From NCBI GenBank assembly GCA_026315105.1, contig CM048747.1, positions 281,237,654 to 281,301,653 of the forward strand: a stretch of 64,000 bases of DNA. Reading direction: 5' to 3'. Origin of the DNA: Locusta migratoria. Taxonomy: Eukaryota; Arthropoda; Insecta; Orthoptera; Acrididae. The notes under the pieces were generated by a model. The model was not told the DNA's origin and did no database searches. It saw nothing but the letters and a program-made list of their open reading frames with translations. A program made the translations under genes and the position numbers. Every line of letters starts with the position of its first letter. Position 1 is the first letter of the stretch. Positions 54,605 to 64,000 of this stretch are shown here, piece by piece.

Positions 54605-55276
54605 TGCAATATGAGCTCTAATTAAGGGTCTTTTTTATCATGTTACCGAACAGAATGCTCTGATTTGTTGTTATATATAGAAACAGGTGCAGTCTGAGGG
54701 TGCTCCACCGGATCGGAGGGGCGAAAGCCTACCAGGGCAACCAGAAATCGGTTTTCCCGCCAATTTGTGGTTGTACCAGGAACCTCCAAACTACGTGAGT
54801 CAAATGTAATTACCATAATTGCATCTTTTCCATGCTACTGCTGTCCCTCCGACACTCTGTGTCTGAATGACTGCAGAATATCGGTTGGGGATGGTGGAGG
54901 GGGTGGTCACGTGCTGTGCTCTCATTGGCCGGTGGTAGTCACGTGACTGGTAGGGTGGGGGGTGACGTAGATAGTCACTTGATGCCTTGGGGTGAGCTCA
55001 GTTCCACGCCAGACGTGGAGGAGTGAACACGTGCAATTGCAATAACAATAAACAATTACAATAAATAAATAAACAATTACCCTAAGTACATGTAATTACT
55101 CTAAGTACATGTAATTGCAATTATGTAATTACTCTAAGTACATGTAATTGGAATTATGCAATTACTCTAAGTACATGTAATTGCAATTATGCAATTACTC
55201 TAATTACGCAATTACTCTAATTAATTTTATATCAATTTGATTATTTTTGACCCAGAATCCGCATTTGTATCCTACT
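54605..55276 (-). repeat. Right 672-bp terminal inverted repeat
   Basis: Inverse of the left repeat over its whole length. Differences noticed: ATATAAAATT for ATATCAAATT, CAAGTG for the second CACGTG (so only three intact hexamers here), and AAATCAGAGC for AAACCAGAGC. Confidence 0.92.
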
Positions 55277-55529
55277 CACAAATATCCATGCCCGAGGGGG
55301 GATTCGAACCCCCGACCGTAGTGGCCGTGCAGACCGTGACTGGAGCGCCTCAGTCTCCTCGGCCACCGCGGCCGGCTTACAGAGATCTTTTGGGAGCTCA
55401 AATATGAATATTTGAAGCGGAGGCGTTGCTCGTTTCGAGAAACACAATAGAGCAAATTAGAAAGTTGGAATTTTATGTGGACTGCAGGACAATTTGTACT
55501 GCCGCTACTGTCGTTAGGAGTATAGGTAC

Positions 55530-55734
55530 GGAAAACATGCAGTAAGTGAGATCAATGAGACATAAGTAAATACTAGCGATAGAGTGAGTTATAAGAAGAC
55601 ACGAAACAAGAACAGCCTCTAATTGCCTAATAAGAATGGAAACATAAGTAAAAGACAACTCGTTATTCAAATGGAAGTACACAATGAAATTTGGAATTGT
55701 AGGTAACTGATCTGTTTCCATACATGTCTGTGAC

Positions 55735-55780
<46 letters not shown>

Positions 55781-55798
55781 TTCGTGTGGCACTTTGGC
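55530..55798. repeat. Unclassified repeat with (TAA)n, copy 1, inserted in LINE
   Basis: Shares with 57690-58205 the blocks GGTACGGAAAAC, GCGATAGAGTGAGTTATAAG, AAGAATGGAAACATAAGTAA, TACACAATGAAAT and CTGTTTCCATACATGTCTG, then a TAA run (55736-55780) and TTCGTGTGGC. After it the LINE resumes. Confidence 0.6.
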
Positions 55799-55982
55799 GT
55801 GAAGATCACAACGGAATAAAACCAGAGGAATTAGGGATAATGCAGATGCATATAAGCATTTAGTTTTCCCGTGCACTCTTTTGGATTGTAACCAAAAGGA
55901 AATGACTATTAGTGGTATGGGGTACCACAGTTATGTTCCGTATGGCAGTTTGTCGAGTATCAGTTTAGTTGTAGATGTAGTC

Positions 55983-56786
55983 AGAGAGGGAGAGGACTTA
56001 ATGGCAGACAGAAAGGAGGGGAGGAGTTTATCATGCATACCCAACCCTCATACACATTTATCAATTCGGAAGCACTGGTGGGTTCGCTAGTTCTTCATAA
56101 AAACACCCCTAATGAGACAGACCACCTACACTTGTCATATCTCCTGTTCTCTTACCTTTGTGTGAACCTAATACACGTTTTGTTATAGTTCCTCTGAATG
56201 ACATCAGCATCAGTTTTCTGTGTCACAAATCGTTAATCGACCTGAGTTGGTAAAGCAAAGAATTAACTGGAAAAGCAAGCAACAACACCATGAGTATCTT
56301 TGTGTGGCTAAGGTACTGCAGAATTGAAAGCGATAAACGTCTTGGAGCTACTCTGATGTTGCCCCTAACTGCCAATAATATTATAAGGTATATTGATGGT
56401 TGCTCCAGGTAGCGAATCGATATAGGACAATATTAGTCTGAAAATTTTCAAACATGGCCCATGCTGATAATGGCTGTTATTTGGCTCTTGGCATCGGTTA
56501 CAGGGAAGTAAGGAAAAACGGATATGAACATGGTACGAGAGGAAGATAAACTTACTAAGTGATATGAGGAAAAGTAACTATCAGAATTATCTGATGATGG
56601 GCTCTTGTTCCTTTGATGTAAACCTACAAGATTACAACGTCTGATAAATATTTATTTATATACATCCAATTTAAAAAACAGTAAGTACACACTTTTTTAA
56701 TTTTGTAGAAATTTCTTTATCTTTTAAAACGTTTAGTTAACAATGTGATGTCTCCAATATCTAGTGAAAATCAGATCCGCTTTTCT
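55983..56786. other. No gene recognised
   Basis: AT-rich, short ORFs only. Confidence 0.4.
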
Positions 56787-57045
56787 ACCGAGCGAGGTGG
56801 CGCAGTGGTAACGCACTGGACTCGTATTCGGGAGGATGGTGGTTCAAATCCACCTCCGGCCATCCAGATTTAGGTTTTCTGTGATTTCCCTAAATCACTC
56901 CAGGCATATACCGGGATGGTTCCTTTCAAAGAGCACAGCCGATTTCCTTCCTCATCCTAACCCAAAAACTCCGAGCCTTAGCTCCGTCTCTAATGGCCAA
57001 GCTGTCGACGGGACGTTAAACCCTAAGCATGCATCCATCATCATC
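56787..57045 (+). repeat. SINE family B, best-preserved copy
   Basis: Head ACCGAGCGAGGTGGCGCAGT with A box, B box GGTTCAAATCCACC, body ACCGGGATGGTTCCTTTC and GATTTCCTTCCTCATCC, tail GTCGACGGGACGTTAAACCC, ending in CAT repeats (CATCCATCATCATCC). Used here as the reference for the other family B copies. Confidence 0.88.
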
Positions 57046-57679
57046 CATCCACTTTTCTATGCACTGCCAATTATATTTGTTTTTTTTCTATACGTATTCT
57101 AAATGAATTTAATTCACTCACTATAATAATTGAATGTTTTCTGATTTCTAGTAAGTTTCCCTATATTTTGACTACTACTAATCTTATTAATTTGTTATCT
57201 TGTGTATTTTGTTTTTTCATTTTACACATCGTAAGGGTTACTAACCGCTAAATACTTCCAACAATTGCTGGTTTTGAATGCATTTGAACTCTTACAGCAC
57301 AGCAAATTGTTCTAAATAAACAGCTGAGCAGATGAGTCTGAACTGCCGAACATAAATATGTTTTATCCAGAGACTATGTATTGCATGCAGTTTGCTCAGT
57401 AAATCCAATTTTTGTACATTCCTCAATATATTGTGCAATATATTGCATAACCTTCAATCTGATATACGGACGTTCAGAAGAAATGCGCATTGTAAAATAT
57501 TGCAGATTATTGTTGCCAGTATAGGTGTCGATTGAGAGTGGATGTGATAGAGGTGTCAGGAAATCCTGTTACCAAAGATGCAGTCTTTCACTAAGATAGG
57601 GAAACGATAGTGCACATGGCTTAAACAGAAAAGGGGGAAAAACTGAGGAAGTCTTTAACAACAGTCTAACGGCTCTGTC
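57046..57679. other. No gene recognised
   Basis: AT-rich sequence with nothing familiar. Confidence 0.4.
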
Positions 57680-58205
57680 AGATCTGGTATAGGTACGGAA
57701 AACTAAATTTCACACAAAGATCACATGCAATAAAGCAGACCATCTATGATGTTTCAACGAGATGTAAATAAATACAAGCGATAGAGAGAGTTGTGGTTGC
57801 GTAGACTTTCCCGGCGTAATAACTGATAATATTCATCTCGGGTGTGCAGCCGGATACCGTCGTCAACTAAACATGATATTTTGGCACACCAACTGGCTGC
57901 CATCTTCAGATGAGTGCACTGATACACTTACTCGTTGGAAACCGGAGAGTAAGTGTATCAGCGCACTTACCTGAAGATGGCAGCCAGTTGGTCTGCCGAA
58001 ATATCGTGTTTAGTTGACGACGGTATCCAGCTGGACACCCAAGATGAATATTATCTGATAGAGAGTTATAAGAAAACACCAAACAAGAAGAGCCCCTGTC
58101 TACCAAGAATGGAAACATAAGTAACAGACAAGACATAATCCATATGGAAATATACAATGAAATCTAGAATTGTAACTGCTCTGTTTCCATACATGTGTCT
58201 GAATT
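57680..58205. repeat. Unclassified repeat, copy 2, interrupted by a PLE palindrome
   Basis: Outer parts 57680-57790 and 58057-58205 match the repeat at 55530-55798 block by block. The interruption has the direct repeat GATAGAGAG on both sides (57780 and 58057). Confidence 0.6.
57791..58056. mobile_element. Penelope-like terminal palindrome
   Basis: Arms of about 110 bp (57825-57933 and 57947-58056) around a 13-nt loop. Each arm carries the hairpin motif CTGAAGATGGCAGCCAGTTG...GCCGAAATATCGTG, in opposite orientation; the left one is mutated (GATATTTTGGC). The left edge shows GCGTAGACTTTCCCGGCG, the PLE terminus. No coding sequence: either two inverted PLE ends or a self-standing foldback derivative. 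Confidence 0.7.
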
Positions 58206-58420
58206 ATAATAATATTAATTCCGTGTGACTCATTGGCCCAAGTCTATCACTTGGACAGCACTTCGGCGACTTGCGTGTCCCTAACCTACCCTAGTTATCC
58301 AATCGGGGAAAGGGGGCCTACAGAATTACATGGAATCCGAACTAAGTGTCGTTTCTGGGGACTCCTCAGATTATTGAGATGTGAAGGATGGGTTAAAACG
58401 CCGCCTGAAAAAAATCTGAG
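58206..58420 (-). repeat. SINE family C, head truncated
   Basis: Inverse blocks: ATTCCGTGTGACTCATTGGC, CTTCGGCGACTTGCGTGTCC, AGTTATCCAATCGGGGAAAG and GGACTCCTCAGATTATTGAG, matching the copy at 11.1 kb. The tRNA-like head is missing at the right end. Confidence 0.72.
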
Positions 58421-59268
58421 GTCGACAACTTGAGACAGGCTGACAGAACTTCTTCGCCACTGTAACGTTTCAGCCTGTATCTGGCACACTCCACCCTCGC
58501 CCTGCAGTGCCTGTGAGGCGCGGTGCCTCTGGTTCGCTGTCGCTGCTCTCTTCGCGTGGCGATCCTGGCGGGACGTCGCAGCTGCGGCAGCGACTAACGC
58601 CGGAGCGGAGCCATTCACAGCGACAGCGACAGCGGCGCCTGTTCTTCAAGGGCAGCCGCCGCACCGGCGCGGAATGCTCCCTTTTCTACTGCTGAGGCAG
58701 CACCGCTCTTTTAATGGAGAGAGCACAGAAAGGAGGAACATTCCTTGCGTGTCGCCTTCTACGCCTTGCCGAGGTGTCTGAATAGCAACGCCTGTCTCTT
58801 TCCTTCTTGCGGAATTCAGACGAAAGGCGAGTGGCTGTCTAAAAATACCACTCGCCACATTCTGTTTAGGTTTCTAGCTTGAAGATTTACCCTGTGCTAC
58901 ATTATTCCACAGCTACAAGTGTAGTACTTACTAAAAGAAAAGAAAAACGTCTACGATATTGTTCAAGTGTAACCAAAAATTTCTTCAAAGCATGCATTTC
59001 GTAAATTACGTATTTTCTGGCAACGTTACATATAGAAACTCGTCATCAACGCAAAGTAACGTAACGGAGCTAATTATCGTCTAGACACCTGAAGCGAGAT
59101 TCATACAGTAAATGGAACCAAACAATCTTTAAAGTATTGATTGGCACCAATGATGGTAAAATATTCATAATTCTTTTTAAAAAATTTACATATTATTGCA
59201 GGCCATGTATCACATACGATACATTGGGTTGACATACGGTGAAAAAATAAATGCCACTTTACTTTTGC
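58421..59268. other. No gene recognised; GC-rich block 58.45-58.70 kb
   Basis: The GC-rich block gives overlapping ORFs in several frames without motifs. The AT-rich remainder ends with a palindromic ATGTATCACATACGATACAT at about 59202-59221. Confidence 0.35.
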
Positions 59269-59844
59269 TTATATAAATGACATGTGTTCTGAAGGTTCAC
59301 TGTTTGAAACGTCATCTTCTTCAAATGTTGTCAACTGCGTTCCCTGATTGTGAACTTCGGTGTCATCATCAACGTCATCATTTTCCTCACAGTCATGATC
59401 TATTTCAGTATCAGAACAATTAGCATCAAAGACCTCATCCAGAAGCTGGGCAATTTCTGAATCAGATAGACCTGTCAATAATATTTAAATTTTTAATTCA
59501 CGTTTGAGAAGTTTTATTTGTACTGAAAGCATTATCAATGCCTAACACATTATGAAATCCGTGGAATACGCACTAAAAGCAATAAAATAACGTTGAAATT
59601 ACAAGTTAACAACATAAAATGCAGACATCCGCCACTTGCTCACGTACATTTTTAATGTAGCCATAGAAGCCTGGTGTTCATATATGATACATCTACTAAA
59701 TTACGATTTTTCAGAAGAGATCTCGTGTTTCACGTCACTTTTTTCATAGAATTGTAATCAGGAATCACTTAGCAATAATTTAGTACTTCTTTAAAAGGAA
59801 TTATTGACAAATTGACAGTACTAACCTTTCTTTTTTGCGGCCAT
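59269..59844 (-). CDS. Candidate two-exon small acidic protein gene or transposase N-terminus
   Basis: Exon 1 (59844-59826) is ATG in good Kozak context (GAGCATGG) coding MAAKKK, then a donor G|GTTAGT. The intron 59825-59472 (354 bp) ends TATTGACAG. Exon 2 (59471-59269) resumes in phase, so the join reads MAAKKK-GLSDSEIAQLLDEV, then a strongly acidic stretch (CSDTEIDHDCEENDDVDDD) to a TAA. The total is about 73 residues. The LSDSEI-LL-acidic layout resembles the N-termini of piggyBac-type transposases. No catalytic domain follows, so it may be a truncated transposase gene. Splice sites are predicted by eye only. Confidence 0.4.
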
Positions 59845-61088
59845 GCTCACTCGTCCAAAACACACTTGTCACTGAATCCTCCTGACATTTGGTGGTCATT
59901 CTGAGAAAAACGAGTAGGCTGCCTTGTTGTTCTGTGTATTGTAGCGAATAAGATTCAGTCAGCACTTTTACAAAAAAAACAGCACCCAATGTGAAGGAAC
60001 CTCGTTTGCACGGATGTATCATATATGATACGTGAGGTCCCGAGAGTTTATAAAGGCTCATCTTTCAATAAACGAATAATTGAGTTCACTGTAAGGTCCT
60101 TTTAAAACTACCAACCGAATCCTGCTGAAGGAAAAAATAAGACATTCTTCTTTTTCCCTAGCCGCCAGTTAGACGGTAGTTACCCTGAGTGTATAACCTG
60201 TCATTATAGCAGGTTCGTTTAAGCAGCTGCCAAAAAGTTAGGCTACTTTCAAGCGCGAGAAACCAGGGATTGTTGCACATGCAACGTTTGAAGTATTTGG
60301 AGCTTGCACTGCTTAAACGCTTTTCGTCCCAATTCTGCTAGGATTCTCGTTCGTAACGGCAGCGCTGGATCACACAATCTGATCTGAGGCAATTTTATTG
60401 TTTTGATATTCCTATACAGTGCCAACCAGTTATGCAGAACAACAACAGTTGATTTTTCTCTTTTATTTGTGTGACTTAATGATAAGGGTCTTAAAACTGT
60501 TCATATAATACATCATACTTACAAAGTATCGACATACTTACAAAACATAACATAGTTACAAAAAATCTATACAATGATAAAACACTGAACGATATGTTGC
60601 CACTGTATGCCGTCATTTTCCAAGTCAGTCTGTAAAATTGAAACGTAAAAAATGAAACAACTTACTAAACAAAGTGAAGTCTGAAGAATGTACCACAGAC
60701 GTGTGTTAAATATTGTTTCGTGGATGGTAGGCGTCCAAAAGAAACCAATTTTTCTTATAAAGCTGTCAATATAGGTTTTTATTATATTCCCAGTTTTATT
60801 CCCAATTACTGATTAAATCGCCTGCTTAGTAACCTTCAAGTAAACTCTTCCGAACATTCGTAAGGTACAAACAGCCTTAAAAGATCCTACATTGTCCCCT
60901 GCAACAAACAAACAAAAGTCAAGTGTATCAAATCATAATACGACTTAAAGAGTATATTCACATGTCCAGTTTCTCGTAGATGTACCTGATATTAAGCTTT
61001 TCTGGTTTTCAGGATACCAATTTTCTTTAACAGTACCATCATGTTTAATTTTTTACCATAGCAGAATATGTGATCTGTTAACACCGTA
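59845..61088. other. No gene recognised
   Basis: Contains the palindromic TGTATCATATATGATACG at about 60013-60030, a sister of the one at 59.2 kb. The remainder is AT-rich without recognised repeats. Confidence 0.4.
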
Positions 61089-61843
61089 TCTAATATATAA
61101 AGCAGAGTGTCCGTATGTTTGTACGTGTTGCATACAAATCTACAGTTTTGTTCCAGTCTTTATGAAATTTTGTACACGTAAGCTTCAATCCATGAGGACG
61201 GTCGCCGTAAGTGTAAGAATCACATACGATATATAGTTCACGAGATATGACGTCATAAACAATGAGATGCGCGAAAAACTGCTGCATTTTGCGACAATGC
61301 TGCTCATTTTGTCCTAAACCATTGGACCGATTTCAACCAAATTTGGTACATACATTCCTCACCGTGAGGTAACAATTGCTGCATGGTTAAGAATCACATA
61401 CGGCACTTGGTTCAATCTCAGTACTACACGAAGTTCATGAGATATAAGCACATAAACAGTAACGTCCATGGAAAACCGCCCCATCACGCACCAAGTTTTA
61501 ATCTCTTACTTTTTTACTACGAACTGTATTTACAACAGATTTTACAGACATACAACATTAGTTGATATATACCAAAGAAATTATACATGTGTACAACATA
61601 TAACTCAATAAATATGAGATAGAAGGAATTTTTTATATCATTTTTATTTTGATACTATATTTCTTTGTATGGATACTGCAATTATAATTTTGTACATTAT
61701 GCAAAACAGCCTCATTATATATACTCTGATAAATATAACATCTTTTAGAAAGATAAAGATGGACAGAGAGAGAAGGGATAGGAGAAGTACTAACTCAAGG
61801 CAGGAATAAATAAATACCTGGGCAACGCCGGGTTTTCAGCTAA
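61089..61843 (+). mobile_element. Non-autonomous Helitron-like element
   Basis: 5' end TCTAATATATAAAGCAGAG; 3' end CCTGGGCAACGCCGGG hairpin, TTTTCAG and CTAA. Host A precedes and host T follows. The 3' hairpin and CTRR end match, in inverse, the element at 19.4 kb. No Rep/helicase frame. 755 bp. Confidence 0.6.
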
Positions 61844-62639
61844 TGCTTTATAAAATAAAAGGCGAGCACTTGAAATTAAGTGAACGGTGTAAACAAGGCA
61901 ATAGTCCATTAGTAGTAACAACAGGAGAGTAATGCAGCAAAACTCAGAATGGTGGCCGGTAAAACCCGCCCGCCCCATCTGCCGCTTCCGCCGCCACCAG
62001 GGAAAACGCGACGCTGCCTCCCGCCCCGTCAGACTGACGCCACCTCCAACATGTCCAGAACTGTCCACCCCCACCAGACTGTCGCCACCCCCGCCAGCCG
62101 CCTGCCTTACACCCACCGCCCTCGATTAATTTTATTAAATTTCCACATCAATTTAACCGCAAGCCGCCACTGCCTGCCTCATCGCCCCCAAAGCCACCCC
62201 TACACCTACAAAAGATCCATACTTTCATATTCCAATTATGTGATATTTGTTTCGAGCTACGCCTTAAGGAGGAAATAGCACATACCTGTGACCGCAAGCG
62301 CCCAGTCGTTCTTTACACAAGCGACCGAAATAGAACCAGCACGCTCGCCTAGGCCAAACCCTGCCGACCCCGCTTACTTTGCATATCAAATTAATTTCGA
62401 GCAACTTAACCGCCCGCCCACGTCCCTGCCCTCGCTCCCACTGCCGCCCCCACCGACAGTCCTAAAGACTGCCGCCTCCCGCAAATAATTTTTACAAAAC
62501 ATATTACTTACCAATGTACAGGTTATATTACACCTACAAAGGACCCAATTAAACAAATAGACCCCGCCCACCACTCCCAAATATTTTTTATACCTAATCT
62601 GCATATTAATTGTGACATAATATATTTTAATACAGCCTA
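61844..62639. other. No gene recognised; C-rich blocks
   Basis: Two C-rich blocks (61965-62130 and 62290-62490) share CCGCC-type runs and are separated by AT-rich DNA. The frames are Pro/Ala-rich by composition. Confidence 0.4.
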
Positions 62640-64000
62640 CAGGAAAATAAAAGAAACATTTGGAGATAAGAAAAACAATTCTGTGAATATCAAGGACACT
62701 GATGGAAAACCAGTTCTCAGCAAAGAAGGGAAAGCTGAAAGGTGGAAAGAGTATATAGAGGGGCTCTACAAAGGAAATGAACTTCAAGACAATATTGTAG
62801 GAAGGGAAGAGGATGTAGATGAAGATGAAATAGGAGATACTGTACTGAGAGAAGAATTTGACAGAGCCCTGAAAGACCTGGAGTAGATGATATTCCCTCA
62901 GAGATACTGAAGTCTCTGGGAGAACTAGCGCTGACAAAATTGTTTCACCTGGTGTGTAAGATGTATGAGGCAGGCGAAGTACCCTCAGACTTTAAGAAAA
63001 ATGTAATAATCCCCATTCCAAAGAAAGCAGGTGCAGACAGGTGTGAAAACTACAGAAACATCAGTTTAATAAGTCATGGTTGCAAAATATTAACACGAAT
63101 TATATACAGAAGGATGGAAAAGCTGGTAGAAGCCGACCTCGGGGAAGATCAGTTTGGGTTCAGGAGAAATGTAGGAACACGGGAGGCAATACCTACTTTA
63201 CGGCTTATCCTAGAAGATAGATTAAGAAAAGGCAAACCTACATTTCTAGCTTTTGTATATTTGGAGAAGGCTTTTGACAATGTTAATTGGAATAAACTCT
63301 TTCAAGTTCTGAAGCAAGCAGGAGTAAAATATAGGGAGCGTAAGGTTATTTACAACTTGTACAAAAACCAGACAGCGGTTGTCAGAGTTGAAGGGCATGA
63401 AAGGGAGTAAGACAGGGTTGTAGTCTTTCTCCATTGTTATTAAATTTGTACATTGAGCAAGCTATAAAGGAAATCAAGAAGAAATTTGGAGAGGGAATTA
63501 AAGTTCAGGGTGAAGAATTAAAAACATTGCGTTTTGCCGACGACATAGTAATTCTGTCAGATATAGCAAAGGACCTGGAAGAGCAATTGAACGGAATGGA
63601 CAGTGTGCTGAAAGGTGCATATAAGTTAAACATTAACAAGAGCAAAACTAGGGTAATGGAGTGCAGTGTAAGAAAATCAGGTGACGCTGAAGGAAGTAGA
63701 TTGGGAAACGAAGCAATAAAGGAGGTAGATGAGTTTTGTTACTTGGGCAGTAAAATAACAAATGATGGTCGCAGTACAGAGGATATAAAATGCAGAATGG
63801 CAATGGGTAGAAAAGCGTTCTTGAAAAAGAGAAATTTATTAACATCGAATATTGATTTAAGTCTAAGGAAGTCCTTTCTGAAGGCATTTGTATGGAGTGT
63901 TGCCTTGTATGGGAGTGAGACATGGACGATAAACAGTGCGGACAGGAAGAGGATTGAGGCTTTTGAAATATGGTGCTGCAGAAGAATGCTGAAGATTAGG
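62640..64000 (+). mobile_element. RTE-type LINE, 5'-truncated, continues past the window
   Basis: Begins abruptly in the pre-RT region and runs open to the last base. Sister fragments lie at 21.4, 35.2 and probably 16.6 kb. The 3' end is outside the window. Confidence 0.8.
62640..64000 (+). pseudogene. RTE-type reverse transcriptase, two indels
   Basis: Frame 1 to about 62875: DGKPVLSKEGKAERWKEY. It loses about 17-20 bp before GVDDIPSEILKSLGE (frame 3), continues with VIIPIPKKAGADRCENYRNI, motif A FVYLEKAFDNVNWNKLF and AVVRVEGHERE, then meets a stop caused by a 19-bp deletion at about 63405. The next frame carries VRQGCSLSPLL, LRFADDIVILSD near 63530, FCYLGSKITNDG and the C-terminal WTINSADRKRIEAFEIWCC. 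Motif A has YLEKAFD where DLEKAFD is usual, so the first catalytic Asp position reads Tyr. Not functional as it stands. Confidence 0.85.

Larger units (their letters stand above)
50045..55276. mobile_element. 5,232-bp element with 672-bp TIRs and 6-bp TSD, Polinton/Maverick-like, non-autonomous
   Basis: Ends AGTAGGATAC and GTATCCTACT. Both terminal inverted repeats are 672 bp (50045-50716 and 54605-55276) with no length difference and about three substitutions noticed. The target duplication is CACAAA (50039-50044 and 55277-55282) inside a SINE whose sister copies contain CACAAA once. Six-bp duplications, hundreds-of-bp TIRs and 5'-AG ends are features of Polintons. The interior has no polymerase, integrase, ATPase or capsid frame that I can see, so it would need proteins from elsewhere. 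IS3EU- or Dada-type origin is an alternative. Confidence 0.85.
49950..55376 (-). repeat. SINE family A split by the long-TIR element
   Basis: Left part 49950-50044 is the inverse tail and body (AAAAATGTTCAAATGTTTG, GGGGTTATCAGTCCC). Right part 55277-55376 is the rest (CACAAATATCCATGCCCGAG, GGATTCGAACCCCCGAC, CACCGCGGCCGGC). An 11-bp duplication TTACAGAGATC flanks the whole (49939-49949 and 55377-55387), proving the SINE entered the LINE first. Confidence 0.92.
49418..55982 (+). pseudogene. CR1-like LINE fragment, carrying nested insertions
   Basis: Left part 49418-49949: GGCACTGCAGACTGCTAACG, ACAAGAGTATCGTCAGGAGT, TTTGCCAATGATGCTGTG (FADD region mutated to FAND), TTTGTTACTGGTAGGTTCGA. Right part 55388-55530: CTCGTTTCGAGAAACAC and ACTGCCGCTACTGTCG. 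After another repeat it resumes at 55799-55982 with GTGAAGATCACAACGG and GCATATAAGCATTTAG, ending TTGTAGATGTAG. Same family as the 36-41 kb LINE but much older. No usable ORF. Confidence 0.75.

Noticed and set aside
59166..60110. piggyBac element bounded by TTAA around the mini-gene
   Set aside because: TTAA occurs at both sides by composition, but no matching terminal inverted repeats were found.

Overview
The window reads as nuclear DNA of a large-genome arthropod, most likely an orthopteran of the locust/grasshopper type (Schistocerca-like). It is AT-rich and has no operons or bacterial signals. It is packed with tRNA-headed SINEs, several clades of non-LTR retrotransposon, Penelope-like elements, Helitron-like ends and DNA-transposon debris. 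The organism call rests on repeat families I associate with locust sequence from memory, not on a database search. I found no convincing complete host gene. Nearly every recognisable reading frame belongs to a mobile element.

Layout. 1-4.6 kb is featureless AT-rich DNA with two SINE scraps. 4.6-9.96 kb is a full-length but broken L1/Tx1-like LINE with two ORFs. 10-16.6 kb holds SINEs, a 475-bp near-palindrome, a Gypsy-type protease remnant split by a SINE, and a minus-strand Penelope-like (PLE) GIY-YIG fragment. 16.6-24.7 kb holds RTE 5' and 3' fragments, two Helitron-like copies, several SINEs, a PLE with a repetitive C-terminal extension, and a minus-strand LINE tail. 25-34.8 kb holds a mariner-like transposase remnant, a third PLE fragment, a tRNA-like/TATA composite insert and a 931-bp inverted-repeat element. 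35.2-41.4 kb is a nest: an RTE LINE carrying a tRNA-SINE and a nearly intact 5-kb CR1-like LINE. That LINE has four 268-bp 5' monomers, an esterase-type ORF1 and a possible -1 frameshift site into ORF2. 44.4-45.6 kb is a SINE split by a CR1 fragment. 49.4-56 kb is a three-layer nest: old CR1 LINE, then a SINE, then a 5,232-bp element with 672-bp inverted repeats and a 6-bp target duplication, resembling a non-autonomous Polinton/Maverick. 56-64 kb holds more SINEs, a PLE palindrome, a candidate two-exon small gene, a Helitron-like element, and an RTE LINE running off the right edge.

How the parts relate. The window is a stratigraphic record. Target-site duplications readable by eye (for example TTACAGAGATC, CACAAA, TTTGAACTGA, CACCAGTTCTTC, TGTAAT) order the insertions. 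LINEs probably supplied the machinery that moved the SINEs. The least-damaged sequences, and so probably the youngest, are the CR1-like LINE at 36.4-41.3 kb and the long-inverted-repeat element at 50.0-55.3 kb.

Convention: SINE family A has a Ser/Leu-tRNA-like head and a tail ending in ATGTTCAAATG. Family B has a head with GGTGGCGCAGTGGT and a tail with GACGGGACGTTAAACC. Family C has a head with GGTCTTGGGGTAAAGCG and a tail ending (TTA)n. Family D has a body with GGGCTGGTACCG. Family assignments were made by eye.
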